DNA from: Telmatactis stephensoni | Lineage: Eukaryota > Cnidaria > Anthozoa > Actiniaria > Isophelliidae | NCBI GenBank assembly: GCA_029948255.1 | Contig: JALIZF010001407.1 | Span: 231,258 to 295,257 of the forward strand | Length of the DNA: 64,000 nt | Direction: 5' to 3' | Shown here: positions 13,601 through 22,673 of the stretch, piece by piece | Layout of the letters: each line of letters begins with the position of its first letter | Position numbering within the stretch: position 1 is the first letter of the stretch | Notes under the pieces: model-generated | The model's database searches: none | Seen by the model: the letters and a program-made list of their open reading frames with translations, nothing else | What the model was told of the DNA's origin: nothing | Program-made: the position numbers and the translations under genes

Positions 13601-14541
13601 ACTCATTCATTATATGAGAAGATTTTTAAAGCTAGGAATCCAACTAAAAAGTCGTCCAACTTTGAAAATATTCTCTGTGTCCTTCGTCTTTCGAGCAGCT
13701 TTTGAAACGACACCGGGCCCGAAAAAAAATTCAAACGTACGTTTTTTTCGCTTTAACCTGTCAAGATTGGCACAGATTAATGATCATGAAAATCGCTAAA
13801 TTTTTACGATGTTTCGAGAATAATATTTTTAAGTTTTGCAAGTTAAAACTGCAAGGAAACTTGTAAATTTTCAGTTTTCAAAGTGTCAGCGCGCGTCAAG
13901 TTGGCGCCAAAAAGCAATAAGCCAATCAGCATCGCGATGTACACGGACGGACGTATGTACGGACGGACGGACGGAAGTGACGTACTGAGTCATGAAAAAT
14001 CAACTCGATGGACTACCATTTTTTCTTAGGTATGGTGCTCCGCGCGGGAGCTCCGCTATAATGGGGCTCATTTAATTTTGAAAACGAATTCATCGAAGCA
14101 GTTAAGTATGCCTTCACTTGCACGCGTTTTGACCCAAATTGGAGCAAATCCAAGCCCTGTATGACTTGTCGAAAAACCCGCTTGTGACCAGGTGGTTCAT
14201 GTCACGCATGCGCATGCAAGTTCTTCTGGACTCTGTTTTACCGAAGCGTAGCGGAGTAAAAAGAGGCCTGGGTCTGGACTATGGGGTTTCTAAAAATAAA
14301 ATTGTAATGTAATATATTTCGTGGCTGATCAATACTGTTCTGTTTTGTAGGATTAATTGCCGACTTATCTTGGTCCTATGAACCAGTCTTCTACGTATCA
14401 GGAAGTATTCTATTTGCTGCTTCATTGGTTCCGTTTTTTCGCCATTTTATTAGAAAACCAGAAGGTCGTAGGAATGAAATTGAATTGTGTTCTATGGACT
14501 TAGAAATACTTCTTGTAGTCGAAAAGGAAACAGCTATATAA
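1641..14541 (+). CDS. Monocarboxylate-transporter-like MFS protein, copy A
   Basis: Four coding exons: 1641-1818, 2265-2854, 3530-3887 and 14351-14541. All introns are GT-AG with matching phases (1, 0, 1), giving 438 aa. The protein looks like a 12-helix SLC16/MCT-type major facilitator, expected in the plasma membrane. The cytoplasmic-loop motif YFDKHRNVATAIASVGPGAG (about residues 130-150) resembles the MCT YF.KRR..A.G.A..G signature, and AGLIADLSWSYEPVFYVSGS near the C terminus matches the helix 11-12 region. The MCT N-terminal acidic-Gly-Trp signature is only partly kept (DTKVSWIVS). The start is the first ATG after the conserved acceptor at 1626. It differs from B and C by a few substitutions (e.g. 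SVGP for SIGP, YLTP for YMTP). Intron 3 is 10.46 kb because of nested transposons, yet its splice sites and the frame are intact. Substrate cannot be told from sequence. Confidence 0.85.
2955..3112. repeat. Dispersed repeat in transporter intron 2
   Basis: A segment around GCGCACCCCTCCTCCTGAGA, followed by TTCTTCTCGGTATTTTTCCA, occurs in intron 2 of all three transporter copies (also about 24212-24370 and 32494-32652). A diverged copy lies in a BHMT intron at about 36697-36855, so it is an old interspersed repeat rather than part of the transporter gene. Ends and class are not resolved. Confidence 0.5.
5476..6458 (+). repeat. Left terminal inverted repeat (983 bp)
   Basis: Matches the reverse complement of 12004-12986 throughout, with scattered substitutions. 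Includes the terminal GTGTCATTGTCAG and ends at ...GAATCCCGCA. Small ORFs inside (e.g. 5583-5780 minus) appear in both arms only because the arms are copies and are not considered genes. Confidence 0.85.
6646..6690. repeat. (TTTTG)n simple repeat
   Basis: About eight tandem TTTTG units with one C interruption, in the spacer between the left TIR and the transposase stop codon. The overlapping lysine/threonine/glutamine-rich minus-strand frame is a repeat artefact. Confidence 0.8.
6950..11784 (-). CDS. Transposase-like protein of the TTAA element, two exons, about 1180 aa
   Basis: Exon 1 is 11784-11370 (ATG at 11784, donor G/GTAAGT). Exon 2 is 10077-6950 (acceptor CACAG/GAAG; phase 1 on both sides). 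The frame is open to the stop at 6950. Visible parts: an N-terminal Cys/His cluster CPKHRKSL at residues 81-88 with C100 and H105; a low-complexity Ser/Gln region around 175-220; a Zn-binding-like cluster at about 545-580 (EHCKDHC, then CQHKHDVLCESC); an RNase H-like core with IVMDWAMKYLP (D651), IRSDNAGCYH (D734) and AGKDICDRK (D772/D775); and a C2H2 finger from C910 (C-x4-C-x12-H-x5-H). The order Zn cluster, then DDD-like core, then C-terminal finger, inside long TIRs, supports a transposase. The DDD reading is inferred from local motifs; Sola3 or Kolobok affinity is possible but untested. No frameshift or internal stop is seen. Confidence 0.75.
10094..10774. mobile_element. 681-bp inverted-repeat element with 7-bp TSD inside the transposase intron
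   Basis: Flanked by ATTAGGA at 10087-10093 and 10775-10781. The termini CAAGAGACCATAATACTAAG and its inverse continue as inverted repeats for over 100 bp on both sides (through GTTCGCGGCGAC and the GGCTATTTTT region). It lies in the intron of the transposase gene just upstream of the exon 2 acceptor. It is itself interrupted by the 276-bp palindromic element at 10160-10435. No coding potential. Confidence 0.7.
10160..10435. mobile_element. 276-bp MITE with about 60-bp TIRs, innermost level of the nest
   Basis: The left arm GGCCCAGACACACAGTGCAA and the right arm, ending in the inverse of GGCCCGGACACACGGTGCAA, match over about 60 bp and contain repeated GTTGCGCGCAAC blocks. A second inverted pair in the middle makes the whole unit fold-back prone. 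The several short Cys-rich frames here on both strands are by-products of the repeat. A diverged relative may lie at about 56100-56300. Confidence 0.65.
10782..11369. other. Transposase intron remainder
   Basis: Intron sequence between the nested element and exon 1 of the transposase. It contains a C-rich stretch near 10845 and AT-rich sequence. No ORF or further repeat with visible ends was recognised. Confidence 0.4.
12004..12986 (-). repeat. Right terminal inverted repeat (983 bp)
   Basis: Inverted copy of 5476-6458, ending CTGACAATGACAC next to TTAA. The transposase transcript would start inside or just downstream of this arm, since its first coding exon begins at 11784 on the minus strand. 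Confidence 0.85.
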
Positions 14542-14817
14542 GAAATTAGATCTTCTGAAGAACCTTGAGAAAATGAATTAATGAGTAACTGTACTTAATT
14601 TAATCTCACAGCCAATATTGTGAGCTACGTACAATTCTAGTGTTAGTATAACAATACAGAGGCAACAATATATAACAATACGATCGTTTTATATTACTTT
14701 TATAGAATATTTTCAAAGTTTTTGTTCGAGCCAGGTCTTTGTCCTCTGATATAAACACGTTCGCCAGCGCCAATAAACGGGCCCATTTTATCTCAAATAT
14801 GTTTTATAAAAACAATG

Positions 14818-14827
14818 AATAAATAAA
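14818..14827 (+). terminator. Polyadenylation signals of transporter copy A
   Basis: Two overlapping AATAAA hexamers (AATAAATAAA) 277 bp after the stop codon, conserved at 26412-26421 in B and 34687-34696 in C. Confidence 0.6.
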
Positions 14828-14914
14828 GCTAATTTCCATTATTATACAATTGTGACGTAAATTTATCAAATAAGGTATCGTTTGAGGGCCAATATGGGAC
14901 TGTAATACCCTCTA

Positions 14915-15104
14915 GAAAACCGGTTTGCGTATTCGGCCCTGCGTGACGTCAAGGCTTCAAACCGGTTTGTTTTTCCCGCGCGCGCGCTGGTTTGCAAAAA
15001 GGGCTGTTTAGAAATCCGGTTTGCGTATTCGGCCCTGTATGACGTCAAGGCTTCAAACCAGTTTGAAGCGCGCGCGCGCGCGCTGGTTTGCAAAAAGGAC
15101 TGTT
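14915..15104. repeat. Two-unit tandem repeat with paired TGACGTCA sites (copy A)
   Basis: Two units of about 95 bp, each reading GGTTTGCGTATTCGGCCCTG, then TGACGTCA (14944-14951 and 15040-15047), then AAGG.TTCAAACC.GTTTG and a (CG)n run. TGACGTCA is the full palindromic CRE bound by CREB/ATF factors. The block recurs after copies B and C. It lies just past the poly(A) signal, so function is uncertain. Confidence 0.6.
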
Positions 15105-15930
15105 TCGATAATAAATATACTGTTAAAAACAAAGCGAAAAAGCAATTGTATAATAAATCCTCGCCTAAAGGCTCGGCAAAATACGTACGCGACTCGTAAA
15201 ATATCAGCCCGTAATCTTACACGTACACACAAAAATATCTAATAAGTGGTATGTAATAATGGCAATTATTACATTATAACAATTCATATAATTAAGAAAT
15301 GGGAAATAATTAAGTAGGAGGGTCAAAAAGGCAAATCTTTAATGACTCCTCCCCCAGTTCTCGTTCCCTACTCGGACTCATCATTCAGGAAATATACACT
15401 CTTATTCATCATGCCAATAGCAATTCCTGATCACCGGATATTCCGGCCAATTGTTTTTATTTATTTATTTATTTTTTTTTTTTTATTATTTTCTGGCATT
15501 ACCTACACGACTTCCACCACCAATTATAAACAACTTAAATGGTTTGCGGGACAACATGCAGATTTTGATGCCATTTTTATTGTTCCTTGCATCACTCCCG
15601 AATCCTCCTCCCTCCCTTGTCCGTATTATGCAGCGTCTGGACCCAGGATTCGTTAGATTCCAGTACAGAGGAAGAAAACATCGAAAATCAGAGATATCTG
15701 TTCTGGCTGAACACAGGGGAGCTTCCAGAAACCCTTTCACATATCACAGTTAGTGTGCAATTGTCACGCCTTAACAGAAGGGGAAGAATGAGGCAAAGAA
15801 AAAGAAATTCAAAACTTTCCAACATCAACAATTTATGTGGCTCAGGAAATACCCTTGTTTAATTTGGTTTGGATGTTTGATGTTAGTCCATTGACAGTCT
15901 CAAGCATAACTTATAGTGTTGTTACCGCCA

Positions 15931-15999
15931 CCGCCCGGTTGGCTCAGTTGGTAGGGCGCCGGACTAGTGTGGCTGGAGACCGGGGTTCGATTCCCGGTG

Positions 16000-16037
<38 letters not shown>

Positions 16038-16300
16038 GGGTGCTGCCTTTGTAACTACATCTGCAAATGGTTAGACCTTCAGGTCTTCTCGGATAAGGGA
16101 CTTTAAAAGCTGTAGGCCCTGTCTCCCATCCCTTCCCTTAAAACCTGTATATGGGGGACATTAAAGATCCAGTTGTACTGTTCGCAAATAGTAGGGGATT
16201 GTCGCCCGGTACAACAGTCTGTCCTTACTACTAACAAACTCTAAGCGCATTTGATTATTTCATATAGATATTTGCGCTATATAAATGCAAAAATTTCATT
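15931..16300 (+). mobile_element. tRNA-derived SINE (copy A unit)
   Basis: The tRNA-like head has an A-box-like TGGCTCAGTTGGTAGGGC (from about 15941) and a B box GGTTCGATTCC at about 15984. It is followed by a tRNA-unrelated body with CTGCCTTTGTAACTACATCTGC and GGGGGACATTAAAG. It sits in the PIF/Harbinger remnant at the same place as the SINE at 27533. The absence of a clean 3' acceptor stem and the long body make a functional tRNA gene unlikely. Confidence 0.7.
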
Positions 16301-16315
16301 TTCATTTTTGTTCCA

Positions 16316-16915
16316 GTCCTGTGGCGGTATTTTCGTAATCAGGTGTCCTGGCCATCTATTGCAGAATGGAATGCTATGCGGAGGGAACTGGCGTTTTTTC
16401 CCAGATGCAGTGGGGTGCATTGATGGAACACCCCATGAAATTGACAGACCCGAATTGGAACCCCAAAGAAATTTCTACAGTGGTCATCGTCATTATCACC
16501 TGATGAATACCCAACTCATAATCTTGGAAATATTGTTTTCCTACAGGCTGGTTTTCTAGGAGCCCTAAATGATGCTAGCAATTTTCAATTAATGGATAGA
16601 ATCGGACCAGGTACAAATTATGATATGCCTCGTGGTGGCGTGCTTTTGGCGGACAAGGGTTATGGTGATGTCCACCCATTGGTAACACCTTTTCGCGCGA
16701 CTCGAATTCGACGCTTGCCAAGGAATCAGCAAATTAAGATTTGCAAGAAGATTCAATCGAAGACTCTCCAGATGCCGAATCATAGTTGAACTCGTCATAA
16801 AGCATGTAAAAACCTATTTTGCTATAGGAAGCATTTGGAGCCACCATAAGTGGTTTCAACCAGTAGTCGTAGAACTTTGTACTTTCCTAGCTCAGCGACA
16901 CATTGTACTGTTTGA
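16316..16915 (+). pseudogene. PIF/Harbinger transposase remnant (copy A unit)
   Basis: Translated pieces match the Harbinger DDE domain: AVGCIDGTPHEIDRPELEPQ with the first D, a shifted frame at about 16515, then AGFLGALNDASNFQLMDRIG, and GVLLADKGYGDVHPLVTPFR with the second D. A second frameshift near 16735 (extra ATT-like bases relative to the copy at 28320) breaks the part carrying the acidic third residue. Harbinger transposases cut and paste DNA and usually act with a Myb-like partner; none is recognised here. Not functional. Confidence 0.75.
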
Positions 16916-17287
16916 TGATGTATAGTGACAATGTGTATATAATATACACCTATTTCAAAAAAGGTTGTCGTATGAGAGGTCTCAAGCCTACGCGACTAGA
17001 CCGAAAAGGAGTATGGGTAGTTGCAAAATTTCACTCTCTTTTTCGCATTGGTCTTGATTTTAGCATCAGCAAATGAAGCTCTTTGATGTATTAGGTCATT
17101 GCAAGCTGAAGTTGAATTATGGTGTGGACATTTACGTGGTTTTATAGCTTTAGTAATTTTTACCCATGCTTCCTTTCGGGTGAGTCGCGTAGGCTTTTAC
17201 CGACAACATTTATTGAAATAGGTGTAATTACAGTAGAGTGCACGCACTTTATCCGTGAAATAGTTACTAACTTTTTAGTGCGTAATA

Positions 17288-17428
17288 GAGTACAGACACT
17301 AAAAGTGTGCAACGTAAATAGTACTAAATAGTGCTAAATTATGCAAATTATTTTGTTTTCTATTGTTTAATTAGTGCTATTTAGTACTAAATAGTGCAAA
17401 GTATTGCACACTTTTAGTGTTTGTACTC
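17288..17428. mobile_element. 141-bp MITE, TA target
   Basis: Inverted termini GAGTACAGACACTAAAAGTG and CACTTTTAGTGTTTGTACTC, bounded by TA. The corresponding place after copy B has no such sequence (near 28583), so it was inserted after the A/B duplication or lost from B. Confidence 0.65.
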
Positions 17429-17621
17429 TATTTAGTCATCATCTGTTTTAGTCATCGACCAACTAAGAATTCATTCAGGCATAAAACTACACAAAGAAAC
17501 ACAAAGACCTCTTGATGCGTTACTATTGTATTTTTGCACTGTCCTGCTTCAGTAGTATCCACTACTTTGTACAAAATAGTTGCAATTAGACAGTACTAAA
17601 TAAGTTTTATTTCACGGATTA

Positions 17622-19846
17622 GAGTGATTTTCATCGGACTGTGAAACAATTACTAATAGTCAGTGTTTAATAGCGGAGCTCCCGCGCGGGCCGAAGGCCC
17701 GCGCGAGCGGAGCACCATACCTAAGAAAAAATGGTAACCCATCGAGCTGATTTTTCATGGACCGACACAGGAAGCCCAGTGTCCGTACGTACGTACATAC
17801 GTACATACGTCCCTGTACATCCCACAGGGGTAACCGCTGGCCAATTTACAGTTTCCTTGCAGTTTTAACTTGCAAAACTTAAAAATATTACTCTAGAAAC
17901 CTCGTAAAAATTTAGCAATTTTCATGATCATTAATCTGTGCCAATCTTGACAGGTTAAAGCGAAAAACAACGTGCATTTGAATTTTTTCGGGCCCGGTGT
18001 CATTTCAAAAACTGCTCGAAAGACGAAGGACACAGAGAGCATTTTCAAAGTTGGACGACTTTTTAGTTGGATTTGTAGCTTCAAAAAACTTCTCATAATG
18101 AACGAGTCATCGAGGTCGTGTATTCTTCGTTTCGTGAAGATGCCTTCAGTAAAGCTGCTTAAAAATCTAGCCAAAGTTGGCAATCAAGAATCATCTGCAT
18201 TGAGCGTGAAACAAGGATCTAGGACTATGCTTCTAAAGACAACAATTAGGAAAGCACTTCAAGGTAAAGACCTTGGCCAGAAAATGATGTCAAAACGTCT
18301 CTTGTACCTATATTTGATCTTTTATCTTTTATTTGGGATTGATGTCTTTAAAAAAATAAACTTTTATGCACGTTGAACTGTGGCCAAGTTTAAACAAACA
18401 CTCGATCAACATAAAATGTACAACGACATTTGTTTTACGGTGAACTTTTTGCACTTGTCTAGTTCTAATAATAATAAAATAAGTAAAAAAATGATTTTGA
18501 ACTTATTTCAACCCCACTAATGTGTAAATACAGCTCAAGTTTGGGTCTGGAATTTAATGAAAAAAATTGACAGGAATAAAAGAAGGAATTTTGCATGCTC
18601 TGTCAGTGAACCCTACGAGACCTTAAATGCATGCAGACTGAAAATGCTTAATTCCTTGTTTTCTTGTAATGTCGAGTGGCTGTTTTTATAGTCACTTAAA
18701 ACTGTATTATCAGTGTAATCTGGAAGAGACAAGTGGGAGACAAGTATTCACCTAGCTAGTGTGTCATTCTATTCCACATTAAATAACAAAACAACAACAA
18801 CAACCACAAAAAAACAAGATATGTCACAAATTTAATATAGTAAAGACAGACACATGAAGATATGTTGTTCTGTAATATTCAGGATGTTGAAAAGGTTTAA
18901 TTACTTGTATCAATTTAAAAAAGGGTTTGGAGATTTTGCTTTATATTTCTGAAAATTATGAACCACTACAAAGTCAGTTATGAAATCTGACAGTGAATCT
19001 GAATATTAAAATTGACTGTAATAAAGGTCACTGAGCTTACAAGCCCACTATACAAACCAAAACCAAAACTTATTTTAAAAATGCTTTTACAATTACCACA
19101 GGAAATCCAATTCATTTGAATCAAGAACATAAAAATATTGAAATTGAAATTGGAGCTCTGCTTTTAGGTAGTAGTTGTTTTGAGTTGTTTTACAATTTCA
19201 TCTAAAGTCATAATTAGTGGAACCTGGAAGAGAGAATTCTTGTTTTGTGTAAAGACAACTATTTATCTGTGTCATTCTATTGTACATAGTACAAAAACCA
19301 GATGCCAAAATACTGTCAAGACAGAAAAATCTAAATATAATGTTCTGCAATGTTAAATTGTTTAATTGAAGGATGTTGAAATCAGGTTGAACAGTATTTA
19401 TGTGAATGAAATCAGTTTGAGGGATTTTTGCATTCTATTTCTGAGAATTATGAACCACTACTACAAAGTCAATTATAAAATCTGACTGAATCTGAATAAG
19501 CATCACTATGGTGACTGAGGCTGAAAGCCTTATAATTTTCAGGAGACTGAAGGGCAAGAAATAAAGCTTGACCTATAATCTTTATTTCGACTTTTACAAC
19601 AAAATGCAATCTTTGTTTGCCTATTACCACAGGAAGCCCAATTCATTTAAATCAAAAACATCAAAAAATAAAACAAAGTATTTAAAATTATTTTTATATT
19701 TAAATGGGAGCTCCGCTATTAGGTAGTACCTAATTTTTATATTAGTGTCTAATAGTTGTATTGCAACAAAAGAAAACAATGGCTGCAGAGTCTATTAGTG
19801 TCTATTAGCTTAGTAACTATTTCACAGTCCGGTGAAAATCACTCTA
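17622..19846. mobile_element. MITE with CACTCT-type ends, interrupted by element 17673-19742
   Basis: The left end GAGTGATTTTCATCGGACTG and the right end CAGTCCGGTGAAAATCACTC form inverted repeats next to TA. Without the 2-kb insertion it would be about 155 bp. It shares the GAGNG start and internal TAGTNACTA-type repeats with its neighbours at 17236, 19864 and 20096, so these look like one family with fast-changing outer TIR sequence. Confidence 0.6.
17673..19742 (-). mobile_element. Second copy of the TA-flanked element (about 2.07 kb), no TTAA insertion
   Basis: Starts GCGGAGCTCCCGCGCGGG and ends ...GGGAGCTCCGCTATTAGGTAGTACCTAA..ATAT, with TA at 17671-17672 and 19743-19744. It is in the reverse orientation to 4398-14056 and aligns with its outer parts (4398-5475 and 12987-14056). 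It therefore shows the empty site for the 7.5-kb TTAA transposon. The short frames inside (e.g. 17972-18376) do not look like real genes. Confidence 0.75.
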
Positions 19847-19863
19847 AGTGCATGCACTCTAGA

Positions 19864-20002
19864 GTGGTTTTCATAAACCCGTGAAATAGATACTAAACTA
19901 ATACACATTAGTAGACCATAATTCAATTGTTTTCTTTTGTTCTTATTTGACTATTACACATTAACTGCTAGTATTTATTTCACGGGTTTATGAAAACTAC
20001 TC
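19864..20002. mobile_element. 139-bp MITE, TA target
   Basis: GAGTGGTTTTCATAAACCCG and its inverse (GGGTTTATGAAAACTACTC) bound the unit, with TA at 19862-19863 and 20003-20004. Absent at the equivalent place after copy B (28787). Confidence 0.65.
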
Positions 20003-20095
20003 TATAATGTCAGCGAGAACAAGTAAACATCACTGTGTAGTGCAAAAAACCAAAACAAAAAGCTTATCCAGGCGTACAGTTAATTTGCATAAATA

Positions 20096-20240
20096 GAGCG
20101 ATAGCACTAAAACCGTAAAACAAGTACTAACTAAAAAGTTCAAATAGTACTAATGAAACAATAGAAAACAAAGGGTTTTGCTACTATTTGTCTCTATTTA
20201 GTTACTAAGTTATAATTTCACGGTTTAAGTGTTATCGCTC
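20096..20240. mobile_element. 145-bp MITE with a demonstrable empty site
   Basis: Ends GAGCGATAGCACTAAAACCG / CGGTTTAAGTGTTATCGCTC with TA on both sides (20094-20095, 20241-20242). After copy B the sequence runs AAATAGTAGTCATTT at about 29215-29229, exactly the unfilled site, so the TA duplication is directly supported. Confidence 0.75.
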
Positions 20241-20308
20241 TAGTAGTCATTTCTACTATAGTGGTTAATTATCATACGCAGTGCACTTATGCGAAAGATC
20301 TCTATTTA

Positions 20309-20667
20309 GAGGGTCTGGATGGGGGTGTGCAAATGTCAGTTGTCAGTTAAATTTTGGCCTTTTTGTCAGTTGTCAGTTAAATGGAAATTAATGATTAACA
20401 AAGGCTTTTATTTATTTCTCATGACATTTTTTCTATCTAAGCCAGTTTTACGACCAAAATTCAGCAATTTGACATCCACTTGAACTTTGTCACATGCAGC
20501 TGTCCCTGGGAGAGATGGGAGAGATGGGTTATCGGATTTTGGTTGAATTGTCAGTTAAAAACAGGCTACACAAATGTCAGTTGCCATTTAAATTCTAAGG
20601 CATTTGTCGGTTGTCAGTTAAATTTTGGGCCATTTGTCAGTTGTCAGTTAACCCCATCTAGACCCTC
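20309..20667. mobile_element. 359-bp element with 6-bp TATTTA duplication
   Basis: The termini GAGGGTCTGGATGGGG and CCCCATCTAGACCCTC are flanked by TATTTA at 20303-20308 and 20668-20673. After copy B the site is CTCTATTTATAC, unfilled. Inside is a repeated TTGTCAGTTAAAT motif in at least seven variants. No coding capacity. Confidence 0.65.
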
Positions 20668-21594
20668 TATTTATACAGGTGGTTATATTGGCCTCTTTTT
20701 CAAGAAATACCCTTGGGATTAAACTGGATTATTGTGTTGTTCTTTATCACTGGTATTTTTGAATAATTTACGTTGATTCGAGGCTACAAGCTAATCCTTT
20801 GTTTGTGCATCTGTTGTCTAACTTTGCAGCGGTAACACTGATCAAACTCGAAAAAGGTAAATTAAATCGTATTGACAAATGTCGGTGAGTAGACTAAATA
20901 AATGTGCCGTAAATATGATGTAACAGGTTTCACCAAGAAATTACTTCGTTTACATGTATGAATTTTAGAATGGCTTCATGAATGAAACCGGTTTTACCGG
21001 TTCTGAAAAAGGATCAAAACGAGATAAGCCTGGCCTCCAATGTGGTTTATGCGGTAGTATGAATGAAAGATGGAGAATGAAGTTTAAACTCCGGCCAGCT
21101 GGAGGAAAAGATTTCTTCCCATGGTATGTTCGTTACATTATTATTGTTTATATTTATACAGTAAATCGCAATGAATTGTACGGCTCAGGAAATGCATCAT
21201 TGCATCAGAAGTAAAACTGACAAAGATCGATGAAATACTATCAAAGATGGACGTTTCTAACTCAGAACTGAACACCAGAATTAAGCTTAACTAAAATTCA
21301 ATTTCATTCGCCGGTTGGTTCATGCGGCAAAGGTTAACGAAAAAGACAAAATAATGTGGTTTGGTCGAAGACCAATATTTCTATTCTATCCGGTTGCTGG
21401 ACTCGTCCTCTTTCCGAATTTTTTATCACTCACTCATCGGTACGTATGTTTACACATCAGTGGTATTTTGACACAATCATGCTTATCGTTCTATGTTTCT
21501 TTTCTTGTTTTGCTGTCACTTTGGTTTGGAGCCACAAAATATTGATATTCACGGTGTCATAATTGATGCTTGAGCTTTGAATGTGTAATTTATT

Positions 21595-21909
21595 CGTATA
21601 GGAAATCGCACGATCTTGAGTACAATTCGGAATTAATAGGTACGAGTAATGTTTTGAAAGTTCTCAAAATAGGACGAGCCTTTAGGCGAGTCCTATTTGA
21701 GAGTTTTCAAAACATTACGAGTAACTATTAATTCTGAATTGTACGAGAAGATCGTGCGATTTTTTATTTATAATACACCATACAAAATTTCAATTAACGA
21801 TAGTCGTTGCCATAGCGACTTAATAGGTACTCTGCAGAGTACAATTAACGATTTAATTGTACTCCTCTCGTCCAATCAGAATCGAGTAATTTTGTATAGT
21901 GTATTATAA
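21595..21909. mobile_element. 315-bp fold-back insertion, only in copy B unit
   Basis: Copy C has the uninterrupted join TTTATTCATCCTGAAATC (near 30190), while B carries 315 extra bases. Positions 21608-21683 and 21684-21760 form a long imperfect hairpin (GCACGATCTTGAGTACAATT pairing with the end AATTGTACGAGAAGATCGTG). A second inverted pair follows (TTTATAATACACCATACAAA with its inverse at the right end). Probably a MITE; target duplication unclear. Confidence 0.65.
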
Positions 21910-22439
21910 ATCCTGAAATCGTTATGTTGTGAAATTTCATAATGGATTATGGATTTATATTTTGTATTCTAATTCAGATTTATCTTTTGTCCATTTTGAG
22001 CAGCATGTATTAAATCATTGTACACAGCTGCAGACTCAGTCATCTGTAGCTGAAAGATGCAAGTTCTAGATCAAGAAGTAGCTACATCCAGAGGTAACAT
22101 GACTGAATTTCGTCTAACTCGATTTAAGATATACTTTCCATTTCTAATCACCATTCAACCTGCAAGCATATTAATATCATCAGCTGAGAAGCAAAGCAGG
22201 ATTCCCCTCATGCTTATGTAGATTTGAAAGGAAACGAAGCTATCAGCAGGAGAAAAAGATAACCATTTACAGTAATTAGTTGCTGGCCATTATCAAATCC
22301 TTGTTCGTAGATATCGGTTCACCGAGCTTTAATATTTTGCTGACGATTTGCATCTTCATGTTGATCAATTAGAAAGTGGCACATGGGCTAAACGTTTAAG
22401 CAAATAGTGCGTTTTCTTTCTGATCAACAACACGTATAT

Positions 22440-22673
22440 GTTCATGGAGATTAATCTGTACTGGTGGATACTATAGACAGTGGTAAATGGTTAAACTTTG
22501 AATATTCAGTAGAACAAATTGAAAACTTACTTAAGCTTTCGATCCCGCTTACGTTCTAGGATCTCTGAGGATCTTGATCACATGCATTGACTGCAGTCAT
22601 GCTCTCTTGAGTTTTTATTCCTCGCGATACATTTTGTTGTACTGAGCATTCAAAGTTTAAACGTTTACGCTAT
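22440..22673. mobile_element. 234-bp insertion flanked by 11-bp repeats (copy B unit)
   Basis: Bounded by AACACGTATAT at 22429-22439 and 22674-22684, and identical in placement to 30722-30955 in the C unit; copy A has a single AACACGTAT here (about 1559). Inverted segments TTAAACTTTGAATATTCAGT and ACTGAGCATTCAAAGTTTAA lie inside. Inserted after the A split and before the B/C duplication. Confidence 0.6.

Larger units (their letters stand above)
4398..14056 (+). mobile_element. TA-flanked DNA element (host of the 7.5-kb transposon)
   Basis: Copies B and C give the empty site (CAGCTATATAATGG in C). In A the insertion is bracketed by TA at 4396-4397 and 14057-14058. The left end carries a TTAGGTACTACCTAA palindrome and then GCGGAGCTCCCATTT; the right end is CGCGCGGGAGCTCCGC, so only GCGGAGCTCCC is a true inverted repeat and the left end has about 26 extra bases. 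Without the TTAA-flanked insertion it is about 2.1 kb and homologous in reverse orientation to 17673-19742. It contains two internally repeated segments (about 4500-4960 and 5030-5450) and no convincing gene of its own, so it is probably non-autonomous. Superfamily unknown; the TA duplication suggests a Tc1/mariner-like mechanism. Confidence 0.75.
4198..14282. mobile_element. Old inverted-repeat element in intron 3 of copy A, split by later insertions
   Basis: In copies B and C an element of about 415 bp (25459-25873; 33741-34153) occupies intron 3. It has terminal inverted repeats of roughly 90 bp, starting TAGTCCAGACCCAGGCC and containing GAACTTGCATGCGCATGCG. In copy A the same two arms lie at 4198-4390 and 14061-14282, pushed apart by the TA-flanked element at 4398-14056. 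It predates the gene triplication because all copies have it. Confidence 0.7.
17236..19861. mobile_element. TA-flanked MITE, swollen by nested insertions (copy A unit)
   Basis: The ends GAGTGCACGCACTTTATCCG and the inverse of GAGTGCATGCACTTAATCCG-like sequence are flanked by TA. The intact version after copy B is only 254 bp (28533-28786). Here it has been entered by another MITE at 17288-17428 and by a MITE that carries a 2-kb TA-flanked element (17622-19846). Confidence 0.65.

Noticed and set aside
15931..16010. tRNA-like sequence with A and B boxes
   Set aside because: It lacks a clean cloverleaf and 3' acceptor pairing and is joined to a long repeated body also found at 27533 and 57638, so it is a SINE head and not a tRNA gene. 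The same applies to 39404-39480 and 52640-52720.
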